Shown here piece after piece: positions 23,113 to 36,400 of a stretch of 64,000 nucleotides of DNA; the stretch's first letter is position 1, and every line of letters begins with the position of its first letter. The position numbers were made by a program, and so were the translations under genes. The notes beneath the pieces were generated by a model. The model made no database searches. It worked only from the letters and a program-made list of their open reading frames with translations, and was not told the origin of the DNA. Origin of the DNA: Bondarzewia mesenterica (taxonomy: Eukaryota > Basidiomycota > Agaricomycetes > Russulales > Bondarzewiaceae); assembly GCA_004802705.1 (NCBI GenBank), contig SGPL01000123.1:222-64221 (forward strand), written 5' to 3'.

Positions 23113-25466
23113 ATGGTCATGGTGAGCTCGCGCATATACTCTGCTTGCATACGGGTTTCGCTATACTAACTCCCATTGAAGCCTGTCTGCACCGATTGCG
23201 GTGGGACGGTCATAGAATACGATGCCGCCGCGGGCAACGGCTTCTGTGTGTCGTGCGGAACTGTAATTGAGGAGAATACCATTGTCAATGAGGTTACGTT
23301 TGGGGAGACTTCGACGGGCGCCGCGATGGTGCAGGGCGCATATGTCGGTCAAGGTGCAAGTGAGTGCCTTCTGTTTCGCACGAATATGCGTCGAATGTGA
23401 GGGGACTCATTGTATTACTAGCACGTGCTAGGATTGGAGGACCATTTGGAAATAGGGGAAACACTGAATCAAGAGAGCAAACGATTGAGAATGGTACGTC
23501 TCTAGTTACATCTAAGGGCATTCATTCGACATTCTGTGCAGCGAATCGCAAAATATTGAGCATCGCTTCCGTACTCCGTCTTTCCGAAGCCGTGGCTACC
23601 GCGGCAAAACGATATTATACCCTTGCCGTTGAACACAAGTTCACGAAAGGACGTAGGAGCCTGAACGTCGTCGCCGTATGCCTCTACGTCTCCTGTCGAA
23701 AGCAGGAGACGCGCAAATACATGCTTATAGACTTTTCTGACCTACTTCAGGTAAGCATCTCCGATTTGGAAACCTCAGGTTTTGGTATCGGTATCAAATG
23801 CGTTTGCAGGTCAATGTCTTTGAGCTCGGGCACACCTACCTGCAATTCGTACAGACGCTCGAGCTACGCATTCCCCTCGTTGACCCATCGCACTACATAT
23901 CACGGTTCGCGGCACTGCTCGAGTTTGGCGACGAAACGCACAAAGTCGCGACCGACGCCGTGCGCCTCGTCCAGCGCTTCGATCGAGACTGGATGACGAA
24001 GGGTAGGCGGCCCGCCGGGATATGCGGCGCGGCCCTTTTTCTGGCGGCGCGGATGAACAATTTCCGTCGCTCAGTGGAAGAGATTGTCCAGGTAGTCAAG
24101 ATCGCGGATACAACGCTGAAGAAGCGGCTGGAGGAGTTCAAGAGGACTCCGAGTGGCGCGTTGACGTTGACAGATTTTAGGACGGTGTGGTTGGAAGAAG
24201 AGATGGATCCTCCCGCCTTTTTGAAAGGCAAGGATGACGAGGATGAGGATGAAACAGAGATGATCGAGGCGGAGAATGCGGGCAAGAAAAAGAAGAAAAA
24301 GAAGGGAGATAAGGGGCGAAAGAGGAAAAGGGGTGTGGACGAGGAGGGTGAGGAGGTTGAAGGAAGTGGAGAGAATGTGGAGAACAACTCTGTCGCGAGT
24401 CTGTCGGAGGCGCAACGAAGGGTAGTGGATCCTGCATTATTGGACACAGGTATTCTCGCTGGCACACTATCTCAAATGTCTCAACCTCAGCCGCTTTTCT
24501 ACCCCGACCCAATGGAGGAACCCACGTTAGTGAGCGACCATTCAAACATTGACCCTGCGCTCCTAGGACCGGACACATCGCCCATCTTTGCATCTCAGCC
24601 CATTCCCTCATCATCATCGACCCTCATTAATGACCAAACTCAAACACCCGTCGAAGGCGCGCTTGACAAGGACGCTGATATACCACTGACCTTGGACATC
24701 TCGCCGGTGGAGGAGACGGTGAACGAAGTCCTTGCAGACGAGGTGTCGACGTTTCTGCGTAATGAACAAGGCTCAATGTTGAGTACGGCATTGGAAGAGG
24801 CGGCCGAGCGACGGCAGGCGCAGTTTTCACTTGTAGATGAGCTCTTGGGTTTGGACGAAGAGGAGCTGGACGCTTTCCTCTTGAGCGAGGAGGAAGTCAG
24901 GATCAAGGAAAGAGTGTGGGTCGAGATGAACAAGGAATATCTGGAGGCTATCGCGTGTAAGTGCTTCCCAGCTTATGCCCACCCATTTATGCTGACATTT
25001 TCCGATGTCGATCAGTAAAGGGCGAGCAGCGCGAGACGGGTGCATCAGCAACTAAGAGCAGGAAGGTAGATATATTCTTCTCTTCGAGTATAGTCTAACG
25101 GTCTCACTGTTCTTATCCTAGCGTCGGAAAACGAGCACGAAGCCGCGTGACGCGTCGACACCGCACGGAAACACAGCGGCGGAATCTGTAAGGAGTCTGC
25201 TGAAGAAGAGCGCGAAGTACAGTAAACGAATCAATTACAATGCGTTGAAGGATCTTTTCGACGGGGATGACAAGGACGATGACCATCAGTTGTACACCAT
25301 GGAGGATGATAAGGAGGAGGACGGGGTGGTGGTGGAAGAGGCTGGTGGCGGCGCTGTTGGTAGGAAGGAAGAGTTTGGAGGTGACGAGGATGCGGAGGGT
25401 GAAGAAGAGGGCAGTGAGAAAGGAGATGAGTACGGGTGGGAGGACGCATATGAGCAAGAAATCTAA
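23113..25466 (+). CDS. BRF1: TFIIIB subunit BRF1 (TFIIB-related factor of RNA polymerase III)
   Basis: Initiation factor that bridges TFIIIC, TBP and RNA polymerase III at tRNA and 5S genes. A 9-nt first exon (ATG at 23113) splices to the zinc ribbon, CxxC...CxxC as CTDC and CVSC. Two cyclin folds follow: ...RKILSIASVLRLSEAVATAA, KGRRSLNVVAVCLYVSCRKQ, then VDPSHYISRFAALLEFG and RRPAGICGAALFLAARMNNF. After an acidic/Lys-rich disordered stretch (KKKKKKGDKGRKRKRG) the Brf1-specific homology block appears as SVRSLLKKSAKYSKRINYNA, which binds TBP. The protein ends in an acidic tail (AYEQEI, stop 25464-25466). At least five introns are inferred. The intact tRNA-Asp gene 114 bp downstream would be a client of this factor, probably by coincidence. 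Confidence 0.93.
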
Positions 25467-25579
25467 AGGCTTGGCTTGAATTTGGATGAAGCTCTACTAT
25501 CGGGATTGTTGAACATGCGGACATTTTGAGGTGGGAAAAGCATAACATGATTTTCGCAGTTGCTCACAAGAAAAACGAC

Positions 25580-25651
25580 TCCCTGGCGGGGAGTCGAACC
25601 CCGCTCTCGCGCGTGACAGGCGCGTGTACTAATCCGATATACTACCAAGGA
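25580..25651 (-). tRNA. tRNA-Asp (anticodon GUC)
   Basis: On the minus strand the acceptor TCCTTGG pairs with CCAGGGA (one G-U). The anticodon stem CGCGC/GCGCG with loop CTGTCAC gives GUC. The T stem CGGGG/CCCCG is perfect. It differs from the copy at 3720-3791 at only a few positions and appears functional. Confidence 0.93.
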
Positions 25652-25824
25652 ATTGAATTTGAATAAAAGCTTATAATATTTACTGGAGATTCAAATCTAC
25701 GTCATAATATGGCATGAGATATATATTCGCCTCGAGTTCTGCGCCTGTTATTCTAGCGGAGACCAAGCTGAGACTCCTCTGTCACCAGTCTGATTTTTTT
25801 TTTGCTCCGTCGATAAATGCAACA

Positions 25825-27793
25825 ATGCTGCAACGTCTCCCTCCTGAACTTATTTTTGAAACACTTGCATATCTTCCCCTGCCGGCGATTATCTCTCTCT
25901 GTCTGGTTTCGCGACAATGGAGTGAACTGATCGAGACCAATGAGACCATGATCTATCGTAATACTGCTTTCCTGCACAGATTCATCTCATCCTCGAACTG
26001 CCCCCTGCTGGAGGCCGTCAATGGGCTTCATGGAACTTTATGGAAAGGCGTCGATAGTTGGAAAGATTTTTGTGAGTTTTTCATCAATATCCCCTTTGGT
26101 CATGAGCAGATGACATGGGTTCCGGAGGAATCCCATTTGCATTCGTTGATCTTCGATGGATGATATATCTCATGATTCTTTGGTCAGGTACGCGAAACTA
26201 CCAACTGCAGAAAAACTGGATGGGACAGGGAAACTGTGCTGTCAGACTTCTCTCATCCGCGGGGAAGGATATTCACCGTATCAAGGTTGACGAGAAGGAG
26301 CAGATATGTATCACGACACACCATCGAGGCGGCATCACGGTCATGCATCTCTTCCCCGATGTGGTCCTGTGGAGTCTACCACCAGTATGCCGATGATCAG
26401 TATCCTTAGCCCCTTATTCTCATAGAAATCATACAGTTCTACGCGCGGCCCAATGCTCACTGCGAGTACGACAACGGGTTCCTCGTGTTTGATCGTCCTT
26501 GGCAGTCGAAAGAAATCTGGCGACTCGTGGGTGATTCTGACGAAACTGAGGTCGCTGCCGCTGCACCACCGGACGATTGGCAGAAGCGAATCTACGCCTA
26601 TTCCAAGACTCAACACCGGCAGTATCACAGTCGAGGCCACTTCCGTCCTTGGGGGCTCATCACCTATCATGAGCCTACTTTGGCGTACCGATTCGTTTAT
26701 CCAATCTTACTGTCTGCCGGTCGGCTGCATGCGTATCTGTACGATGTGCGCTCAGGGGAGCTGGCGCAGACCATCGACGAAGTTATAACGACAGATATGC
26801 AGATAGAGTATGTGGACTTGAGTGAGCGGCATGTGTTTGTCTGCCATCGGAAGGGAGTGCGCGTATTCTCGAGAGAGGACGGCACGCTGGTCATGGAGTT
26901 GTCTGAGAATGATAGAGAGCAGTGCATGCACATGACCATCGAGGATCCTCCGCCGAGTGCCAGAGGACCTGTCACCATGTTACCAGTCGTCCTTCGTGAG
27001 AACAGTGCTTCAACCTTCCCCGTTGAACCTTTTGAGGGTTTCGTCGCAGGTGCGCACTTACACGCGTTTGTTCCAGATTCGAGAGGGACATCATACTCAC
27101 GAGGTGGGGTGTAGTGCACGTATCAGCCGATGGGCGTGACCTTGCTGTGTTGTGTCGGACTTACGTGATGCTCATCAAGGATTTTGAGCGCATCATCCGG
27201 GGTGTGGCCTCCCTTGCGGATGCTGCCGTCGACGTAAAATTCGGTCAAGGCCTTGGCTTGTATCACGCATTCGAGCATGGAAGAGTGGGGATTGCCACGG
27301 TAGACATTCGCCTCTTTCCATTACGATATCTAAGCTCAAGGCTGACCGCGATCAATTTTATGCAGACTGAAGGATTTTATGTGTTCATTCTCGACGGCTC
27401 ATATTACGGCCTGTGTCCTGCGCGTACTTCTACCATTTCACCCTTCCCCGATCTATACGTCTTCAGCGTTCCCCCCGCTCGAACAAGATGGATTTGATGA
27501 CGATTTCAGTTGCCTGCAGATGACGGACCGACGCATCTTTTGCACATGGAACAGTTCCTTGGCGCCCCCGGGATTGGCATTGTACGAAGGCTCGGAGGAT
27601 ATCCGTCCGAAGCGAGACGAAGATGCAGAGCCTCCGCTCGAGATGGAGATACCTGGGGACTGTGCGTCTGTTCGTTCACTTTCTAAATTGATGGCAAATG
27701 ACTAATAGATAATTTTTGATGTGGTTAGTGAACTCCGATTTTCAGAAAAACAGCGTTGGTTGTATCGATTTTAGCCTCGTGCATGATGTTTGA
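25825..27793 (+). CDS. F-box protein, Agaricomycete type
   Basis: Predicted substrate-recognition subunit of an SCF ubiquitin ligase. The F-box lies at the very N-terminus: LQRLPPELIFETLAYLPLPA followed by IISLCLVSRQWSELI, which would bind Skp1. The long C-terminal part resembles a beta-propeller-like module seen in many mushroom F-box proteins. It contains IHRIKVDEKEQICITTHHRG, HLFPDVVLWSLPP, CEYDNGFLVFDRPW and YLYDVRSGELAQTI. Introns are short. The last exon (from about 27730) gives a terminus FQKNSVGCIDFSLVHDV with TGA at 27791-27793. ATG 25825 was preferred to an upstream in-frame ATG at 25714 because it directly precedes the F-box. The splice near 27060 is not fully resolved. The substrate is unknown. 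Confidence 0.8.
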
Positions 27794-28297
27794 AGAGGTT
27801 GAGTATGAATCCTTTCTTGGCATCGGAGAGTTTGACTTCCCGAAAGGCAATCAGACCTGACTAAGTACGGAGATATATTGCGGCATTCGTGCATTGTTTG
27901 TGTTCTTTCTCTAACCGAAAATCGGCTACATTTTTACCACTCGTAGAACCTGCCTCAATTTCAGTCCAGCTTGCATTGAAGATGCAAAAGGTTGTTGACG
28001 TGTGTTATGATTCAAAGCTGTAGCATAATAAGGGTAAATAACGGTTGGTGCCGGTGAACTCCAAGTGAACTCCGGGTCATACCTGATGTCATACTTCGAT
28101 GACGAGCTCGGGGGGTTCAGCAAGTGTCAGCATCCCTCGGCAATTTGATAGGCCGATATGATTGAAAATTCTGGATTTCTTCCATGGTCGGATTCGACTC
28201 TTCGAGCAGAACGAAGATGACAACGCCATTCGTGACTTGCTTTATAAGACCCTCGCGAGCCTTGTCGGGCTAAACCCATCCTTTCTTCCCTATCAGT
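27794..28297. other. Intergenic interval
   Basis: About 500 bp between two plus-strand genes, holding the promoter of the oxidoreductase. I see no RNA gene or repeat. Confidence 0.5.
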
Positions 28298-29924
<1,627 letters not shown>

Positions 29925-30142
29925 GGGGGCTGAGGAGTTGCGGGACAGTTAAGGAAGACATGAAAAGGTCGGATATTTATGAAGCGGTTAAAAGGGAGTT
30001 GTGTATGTTTATCTCGAAGTGCTATATGTATGCGATTTTTATTAAAAATTCCCTGCGCTCGAGTCAATTACTGTCTTCGGAACAGCGGTCCGATTACAGA
30101 AAATTTATTAGCTTATATAATTTAAATAGATAAATTGTCTTC

Positions 30143-30227
30143 AGCAGCATGGCGCAGCTGGTATAGCGCGCAGGGCCCATATTAATTGGTCACCCTGAGG
30201 TCCCTCGATCGAAACGAGGTGCTGCTA
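30143..30227 (+). tRNA. Initiator tRNA-Met (CAU) with a 10-nt intron
   Basis: The acceptor AGCAGCA pairs with TGCTGCT (A1-U72 as in eukaryotic initiators). The T loop reads ATCGAAA rather than TTCGAAT, another initiator mark. The anticodon stem CAGGG/CCCTG encloses CCCATAA once the ten bases at 30182-30191 are removed. These lie directly after position 37, the standard intron site. C33 before the CAU anticodon is shared with some other eukaryotic initiator tRNAs. It lies between two convergent protein genes. Confidence 0.9.
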
Positions 30228-30400
30228 TCGCAATCTGGAGCAGAGATAAAATTTTCTACTGACGTATGTTTTTCTTTATGTGTGCACGCCCACACATTTT
30301 TCTTGATCATCGTGCAACATCCCATGTCATGGAGATTGTCATTGGTCTGCCATAGTATAGCACCCCTCAATAAAACACTGAAGAACACTATTTATGTATT

Positions 30401-31555
30401 TCAGTAGAAGTCCACAGACACATCCTCTAAGCTTCGGACGACTTTACTCGGGCCGAACGCAATGGGATCAACGAGCCGGTCCGTCCAACCTTTGCCTGTG
30501 CGGTCGACCCAGAGGGCGTTCATGCCGGCGACACGCGCGCCTGTGACATCAAAGGGGTTTCTAATAATAGATGGTCAGGGTAAATGGATCTCTCCGCTAT
30601 GTGCGGTGAGTGGGTCAAATTGCGTACGCGCTGATGAGCCAGACAGTGTGTGGGACATGTCGGCGGTCGAGCGCGTCGAGGAGGGCGACGTAGAGTTCGC
30701 GGCTGGGTTTGTATTTTTTGGGTTCGGTTTGAAGCGAGGAGGAAAGAAAGTAGGGGAGGGAGGTGGTGTAGGGGGTTAGAGAGGCTTTTGAGAGGGCGGT
30801 GGTTATCATCTGCGCTTGGAGATTGGGAAGGAGTAAATAAATGTTAGGGAGGAGGAGGAGGAGGAGGAGGAGGAGGAGGAAAAGCGGACCTCATTAGTTC
30901 CTGAAGTAGATAGAGCGAAGGGGGTTGATTTCAAAGAGAGTATATGTATGGGAAGAGGGAAGGTATACCGTTGCTGAAAATCATGGTCTGCAGATTGGGC
31001 CGTTCCGAGAGTTTCTTCAAGGTTGGGAGGGCATCAGGGAAGCTGTTCGGTAGAGATGTCAGATTAAGTATGTGGTGACACGATAGGGTGAGTTGCGCTT
31101 TACGCGGAGAGCGAGGTGTACGCGTCGTAGAGAGACGCGGATTGGGCGGACGTGAGATCGATGCCATGGTCGAGCGTCGCGTTTCGCAGGCTTCTGCGTG
31201 TGATTTCATCGAAGGGCTCGTAGAGTTCTGATCATGAGTTGTATGGTGTTAGTCCGTTTAGAAGGCAGAAGGTAGGGCAAGAACATGCCCATGGAGTTCA
31301 ATCGCCAAGTATATCTTTGTCACAAATCCGCACGGTCAGGCAGTGCGTAAGGGCAAGGGGACGAATGATTGAAGCACTCAACTGCAGCTGGTGCATGCGC
31401 CAGGATGTGGTGATCTGGTCCGCTTGGTCCGCAGATATACTGAGATGCTCTTGGAGCGCGGACGACATGCTACTGATATCGAGGAGAGTGCCATAGACGT
31501 CGAAAGCGAGAATAGGAGTCAGGGTGGTAACAGGAGGAGCGTTGGAAGTTTGCAT
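30401..31555 (-). CDS. HAD-superfamily hydrolase, 2-haloacid dehalogenase type
   Basis: Predicted hydrolase of the haloacid dehalogenase superfamily, type II. Motif I is ILAFDVYGTLLD with the nucleophile Asp. The cap region begins SSALQEHLSISADQADQIT. Motif II is MIFSNG. The conserved lysine is in KKYKPSRELYVALLDALD. Motif IV appears as NPFDVTGARVAGMNALWVDR, matching the family's SNxFDxxGAxxAGM pattern. The C-terminus is EDVSVDFY, with the stop at 30401-30403. Several short introns occur. One carries a (GGA)n run at about 30850-30880 on the plus strand. True haloacid dehalogenase activity is not certain, and many fungal members act on other phosphates or acids. Confidence 0.88.
30848..30881. 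repeat. GGA trinucleotide microsatellite
   Basis: About eleven consecutive GGA units, inside an intron of the HAD hydrolase gene (CCT repeats on the coding strand). It is probably length-variable between strains. Confidence 0.85.
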
Positions 31556-33421
31556 AGCTGGTAGAGGGTGTGGGATAGGATGGAGTTGGGATGAAGTTTG
31601 AGGTAGCTAGAGGCCGGGGTAGCCAGCAAGGGAAACCTCGAGCGGCCTGAGCGTATGACGCTATAGACTTACAAAGGCTTTGCACACCAGCTGATAAATG
31701 CCAATCCGATTCCCATGCATGCCCGAACGATCAGAATTTCATGTCTCCAAGATTATCGGATGTGTACAACCGATCGATGTGGGAAATCGTTAAGGAATCA
31801 AGAAGAAGGATCCCGCAGTTTGCTTGATTGCGCGGTATGTATGTATCACTGAAAAAAAAATACAAAGAAATCGCTGTCATTTGGATAATTCATACCAGAA
31901 ACTTGCTGCACGATTCCGAGTTAATCAGGTAAGGACCTGTAAGGACTCTCCGGTGACAGCAGGATCAAGATTTACTTAACGGATTCTGTTGGGATTTACT
32001 GGCCGCGAAGTGGGAGATCAAATGCGTCTCATCAATGTAACTTACGTCGTGGCTCCTCCGTTATGGGACAAACTATCTCTTAGCAAGACCCACAAACAAT
32101 AGAAGGGTCCGTGAGATGATATGTGCGAAGATACATGCGTCCTCATGCGTCGTTTCACCTTAAAACGTGCGCTTCGTCGTCTATCTGCTCTGCGTATATC
32201 GTGTGCGTACGAATACGCACCATTTTATCACTTGTGCACCAGGTGGGCAGCACTTCTCAGCACTTTAAGAGTTGGTAGGTGACGATCAGGGGGCGCAGCG
32301 AGTCGAGCAGGCTCGTATATCGATGATACCTGCACCGGCGGGGAGGACTGTCATATATAGTACTCACAAGCTAAAATCTCCCTTCTCATCTACGTGAGGT
32401 ATCGCGTGACGGAATTTAGACTGGACGTAGAGGTTGAAAGGGGCTGCAAGGTAGATGGGAAGCTGGAGAAAGTTTTGTTCTAAGTAGTAAGCAGGTCCAT
32501 CAAAGTGGCAGCGCCCAAAGAATAGTAACACCACCACCTGCAGGGCTGCGTTTACAGGCTGGGATAAAACGAATCATTGAAATGCCCCAATTCATGTATT
32601 TATTAGGAGAGTTGACTGGCAAAAGTTCCCCAGGCATGATCAGTTTTTGAAAATCAAAGAGATGGTCACAAATCGAAACAAGTGGAAAGACGCCAGGGTG
32701 ACAGAATATATAAAAACTGATAAGTGCTTAATACTTATCGCCACACGGTACACGTCGACGTCTGCTCTCCGCATTCGTCAGGAACTCCAAGCTTTTCCAC
32801 AACCTCTCTTCGCCCCGAAGTAGGTTCGTTTCCCTCACATTTAAACCGAAGCTCACGAACTGTACGTGACTCATCTACAGCATTGACGAGACATTGCTCG
32901 TCCAACTTGGTGTCGCGCTAGGCCACCACCGCTCAGGCGGTTTACACTTCCGATATGTGAGTGCGTCACCTGTGTGGTTGGACTTGCCTGCTTTTTGATG
33001 GAAGAATGTTGGCGGGCGCATATCGAGAGTTTTGGGGCATGAGGGGGACTCTCGGCCAACAATCTACAGCATGCGTTTCGGAAGGGTCGTCGTCGAATGG
33101 ACTCGTTAGCGCTGGAGGTACTTGAGGACGATGTCCGGACGCATGTATCGAACCCGTTTATCTTCTTGACCATGATGGATTTTCCTCTTCCACTCTCTGG
33201 GGTGAGATTTGTTGCGGGCTGTATGTTCGTGGCCTCATCCAGCGTTTTCATGATGACGCAGGCCAGAAAGTATGCAATGCGGTTGGCAGCACTGCCGAGT
33301 GCAATTTCATGAATAGAACTTGACCCTCTACCCGTCGACCTCATCACTATTGATCTGACTATTCTCATGCACTTCGTGATCATATCCGTCAACATGCTAA
33401 ACCACCTTTTCTATGTTACAG
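31556..33421. other. Long interval with no firm gene
   Basis: No annotated product can be supported. A stop-free minus-strand stretch at 32364-32573 reads LEQNFLQLPIYLAAPF and VQSKFRHAIPHVDEKGDFSL. It may splice at a short intron to HRYTSLLDSLRPLIVTYQLL near 32265-32325, which looks protein-like but is unidentified. A 174-codon minus frame at 32871-33395 and a 71-codon plus frame at 33097-33312 overlap and neither is recognised. The SPF1 promoter and its first, unresolved exon must lie at the right end. Confidence 0.4.
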
Positions 33422-36400
33422 GGCATCCGTTAACATAATCTCGTCCGAAATAGCGCGTGCCGAGCTCCGCGTCACCGTTCCGCGCTGGACGCACCTCTAT
33501 GCCCTGCCCTCGCTCATACTTTACCCGCTGCTCGCATACACCTATTATGTCCGCTACGACGACTGGCTACAAAGCGAGGAATGGACATTTCTTGCATGCG
33601 TCCTTCTTGGAGCAGGTCATGCTCTTAGTTTCTTGGTCACGCGATGGAACGCGGGCGCGAAGGCATGGGTCACAACGCGCAAGGTGCGTGTCTACTTCTG
33701 ATGCCTTTTTTACTTTCGCTGTTGCTTTCACTTGTCTCATGGAGCTATGCACACGAGTTTAGGCTCGCTCGCTTCAAGACGCAAACTGCATTCGTATCAT
33801 TCCTGTCCCTCACCGGGGGGAAGGCGAAATCGTCCCGCTTGACAAGCCCGTCCCGTCCGACCCCTCGACATACACATTCACCTATCAACAGGACACATAC
33901 TCCGTTCACCAAACATCTTCTGCTGAACCCGCCTTTGGTCGTCTGCCCTACCTGACATCCGGACGCCCGCCGCTTTCGACCTTCCGGGAACCAAAGGGTC
34001 TCGCCGCGCGTGATCTGCACGCGTTGGCTTCAATGTACGGCAAGAATGAGTTCAATATCCCAATTCCCTCATTTGGCACGCTGTTCGCCGAGTCTGCAAC
34101 CGCACCATTCTTCGTGTTCCAGGTTTTCTGTGTTGCCCTTTGGTGTCTGGATGAATATTGGTATTATAGTCTGTTCACCTTATTCATGCTCGTCGTGTTT
34201 GAGTGTACGGTGGTTTGGCAGGTGCGTAGTTTTTTCAAGCCAAAGCGAATTTCTACGCGACTGGCTTTCTTCGGTCGGAGAATAATTCGAAAAATTGCGT
34301 TTCTTGTCACAGCGCTTGAGGACTTTAACAGAATTCAGGACGATGTCGGTTCAGCCGTTCCCCATCCTGGTTCTACGCGACTCAAAGTGGTCTGCCCTTC
34401 AGTCTGATGAGCTATTGCCCGGTGATGTGGTCTCTGTCGGTGAGTGCCGTCGCGTATTTCTTCTCTCGCATCTCTCATCTAATCGATGTACATACTAGCG
34501 CGTGCGCATCAATCAGAAACGAACATTCCTGCCGATATCCTGCTCGTGCACGGCAGCTGTATCGTAAACGAAGCGATGCTCTCTGGTGAGTCGACGCCAC
34601 TACTCAAAGAGTCGATCCAGCTCCTTGAGGGCAACGAGTGCCTCGACGCGGACGGGCAGCACAAGAATGAGGTGCTATTCAGCGGAACCAAACTTTTACA
34701 GGCTAGCGATGGTGGTGAGTCAAAATTTTCTCTCCTTGTATCGGATCTGGCGTTGAACTGAGATGGTTTACCATGGTATAGGAAGTACGCCTGATGGAGG
34801 ATGCCTCGGCATCGTTTTGCGCACTGGGTTCGGGACGGCGCAGGGTCAGCTGGTGCGCACAATGGTGTTCTCAACGGAGCGCGTGAGCGCGAACAACATG
34901 GAGTCGTTCCTCTTTATCGGCTTTTTGCTCATCTTTGCTATCGCTGCGAGTTGGTACGTATGGGTGAAAGGTGCGTTCTCCGGATTCTCCGCAGCAGTTT
35001 AAGTCTGATGCCATTTGCCATGGTAGGGATTGAGAGGGACCTCAAAAAGTCGAAGTTGCTACTTGATTGCGTACTCATCGTCACCAGTGTTGTTCCACCT
35101 GAACTTCCGATGGAGCTGTCGCTTTCAGTAAACGCCTCGCTCGTCGCCTTGTCCAAGTTTGGTGAGTTCAGGTCGCGTATTTTTCCCCGCTTGCGTTGAC
35201 TTATCATCGCCATTGCAGCCATCTTTTGCACCGAACCGTTCCGGATCCCATTTGCGGGTCGCGTAGACGTATGCTGCTTCGACAAGACGGGAACTATCAC
35301 TGCGGAGGATTTGGTTCTTGAGGGTATTGCTGGCGTTCAGTATGTCGTCAATCAAGTCTCGCATTCTTCTTTTTCTCTTTATGAACTCATTTTCGTTCCC
35401 AGTCCTACCGACAGCCTGAAACTGGTCAATGTCAAAGAAACTAGCCGACAAACTACGCTTTGCCTGGCTGGTGCTCATGCCCTCGTTCGTCTGGACGATG
35501 GCACTGTTGTGGGAGACCCAATGGAGAAGACAACGCTTGAGGCGTTGGACTGGCGGCTTTCGAAGGGTGACGCCATCACGCCCGCTTCACCTACTGCGCC
35601 ACATCGCACTTCGCTCCACGTCCGCCGCCGGTTCCAATTCTCGTCAGCACTTAAGCGCATGTCGACGGTGTCGTTGCTGCCTGGGGGTCGCGGGTTAATT
35701 TCAGTCAAGGGTGCCCCGGAGACGATCAAGGGCATGTTAGCGAGTGTGCCCGAGGGGTATGATGAGACGTATAAGTGGTTCACGCGGAGGGGCAGTCGGG
35801 TGTTGGCTCTAGGAATGAAGGAGATCGAGTCGATCACAAACGACAAGGTGAGTCCCTGGTGAGTGAGGCTTGTACAACAACTTACCTCGGATCGTGCATG
35901 GGTAGATCAACAGGTTGAGCCGTGGCGAGGTCGAAGTCATTTGGTCTTTGCCGGGTTCTTGGTATTCCACTGCCCGCTGAAGCCTGATGCCGTTGAGGCG
36001 CTCAAGATGCTTGCGGATTCATCGCATCGCGTGAGTTTCCCCTGTTTTCTTTATGACCTCTTCGGTTTTCACGAATCCTACTGTAGTGTGTCATGATCAC
36101 GGGTGATAACCCGCTGACAGCAGTCCATGTTGCCCGTGATGTCGAAATTGTTGATAGGGAAACCCTCATTTTGGACCTGAGGGAGAATCCCGCTCACGAA
36201 GCAGGTGCGTCTACCTGCAAGTCGCCTTAAATTGGGACAACGTCTGACTCGATTTTGTCACACCTCAAAAGATTTGACTTGGCGCAACGTGGACGAGACC
36301 AAGATCATCCCTGCGAACCCTGCCGAACCTCTGGATCAAGAGCTCCTCGACAACTATGACATTTGCATCACCGGTGCTGCGCTGAAGCAATTCGAGTCCC

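Noticed and set aside
32871..33395. 174-codon minus-strand frame upstream of SPF1
   Set aside because: Serine-rich with no motif; it overlaps a plus-strand frame of equal plausibility and probably the SPF1 upstream region. I could not support either.
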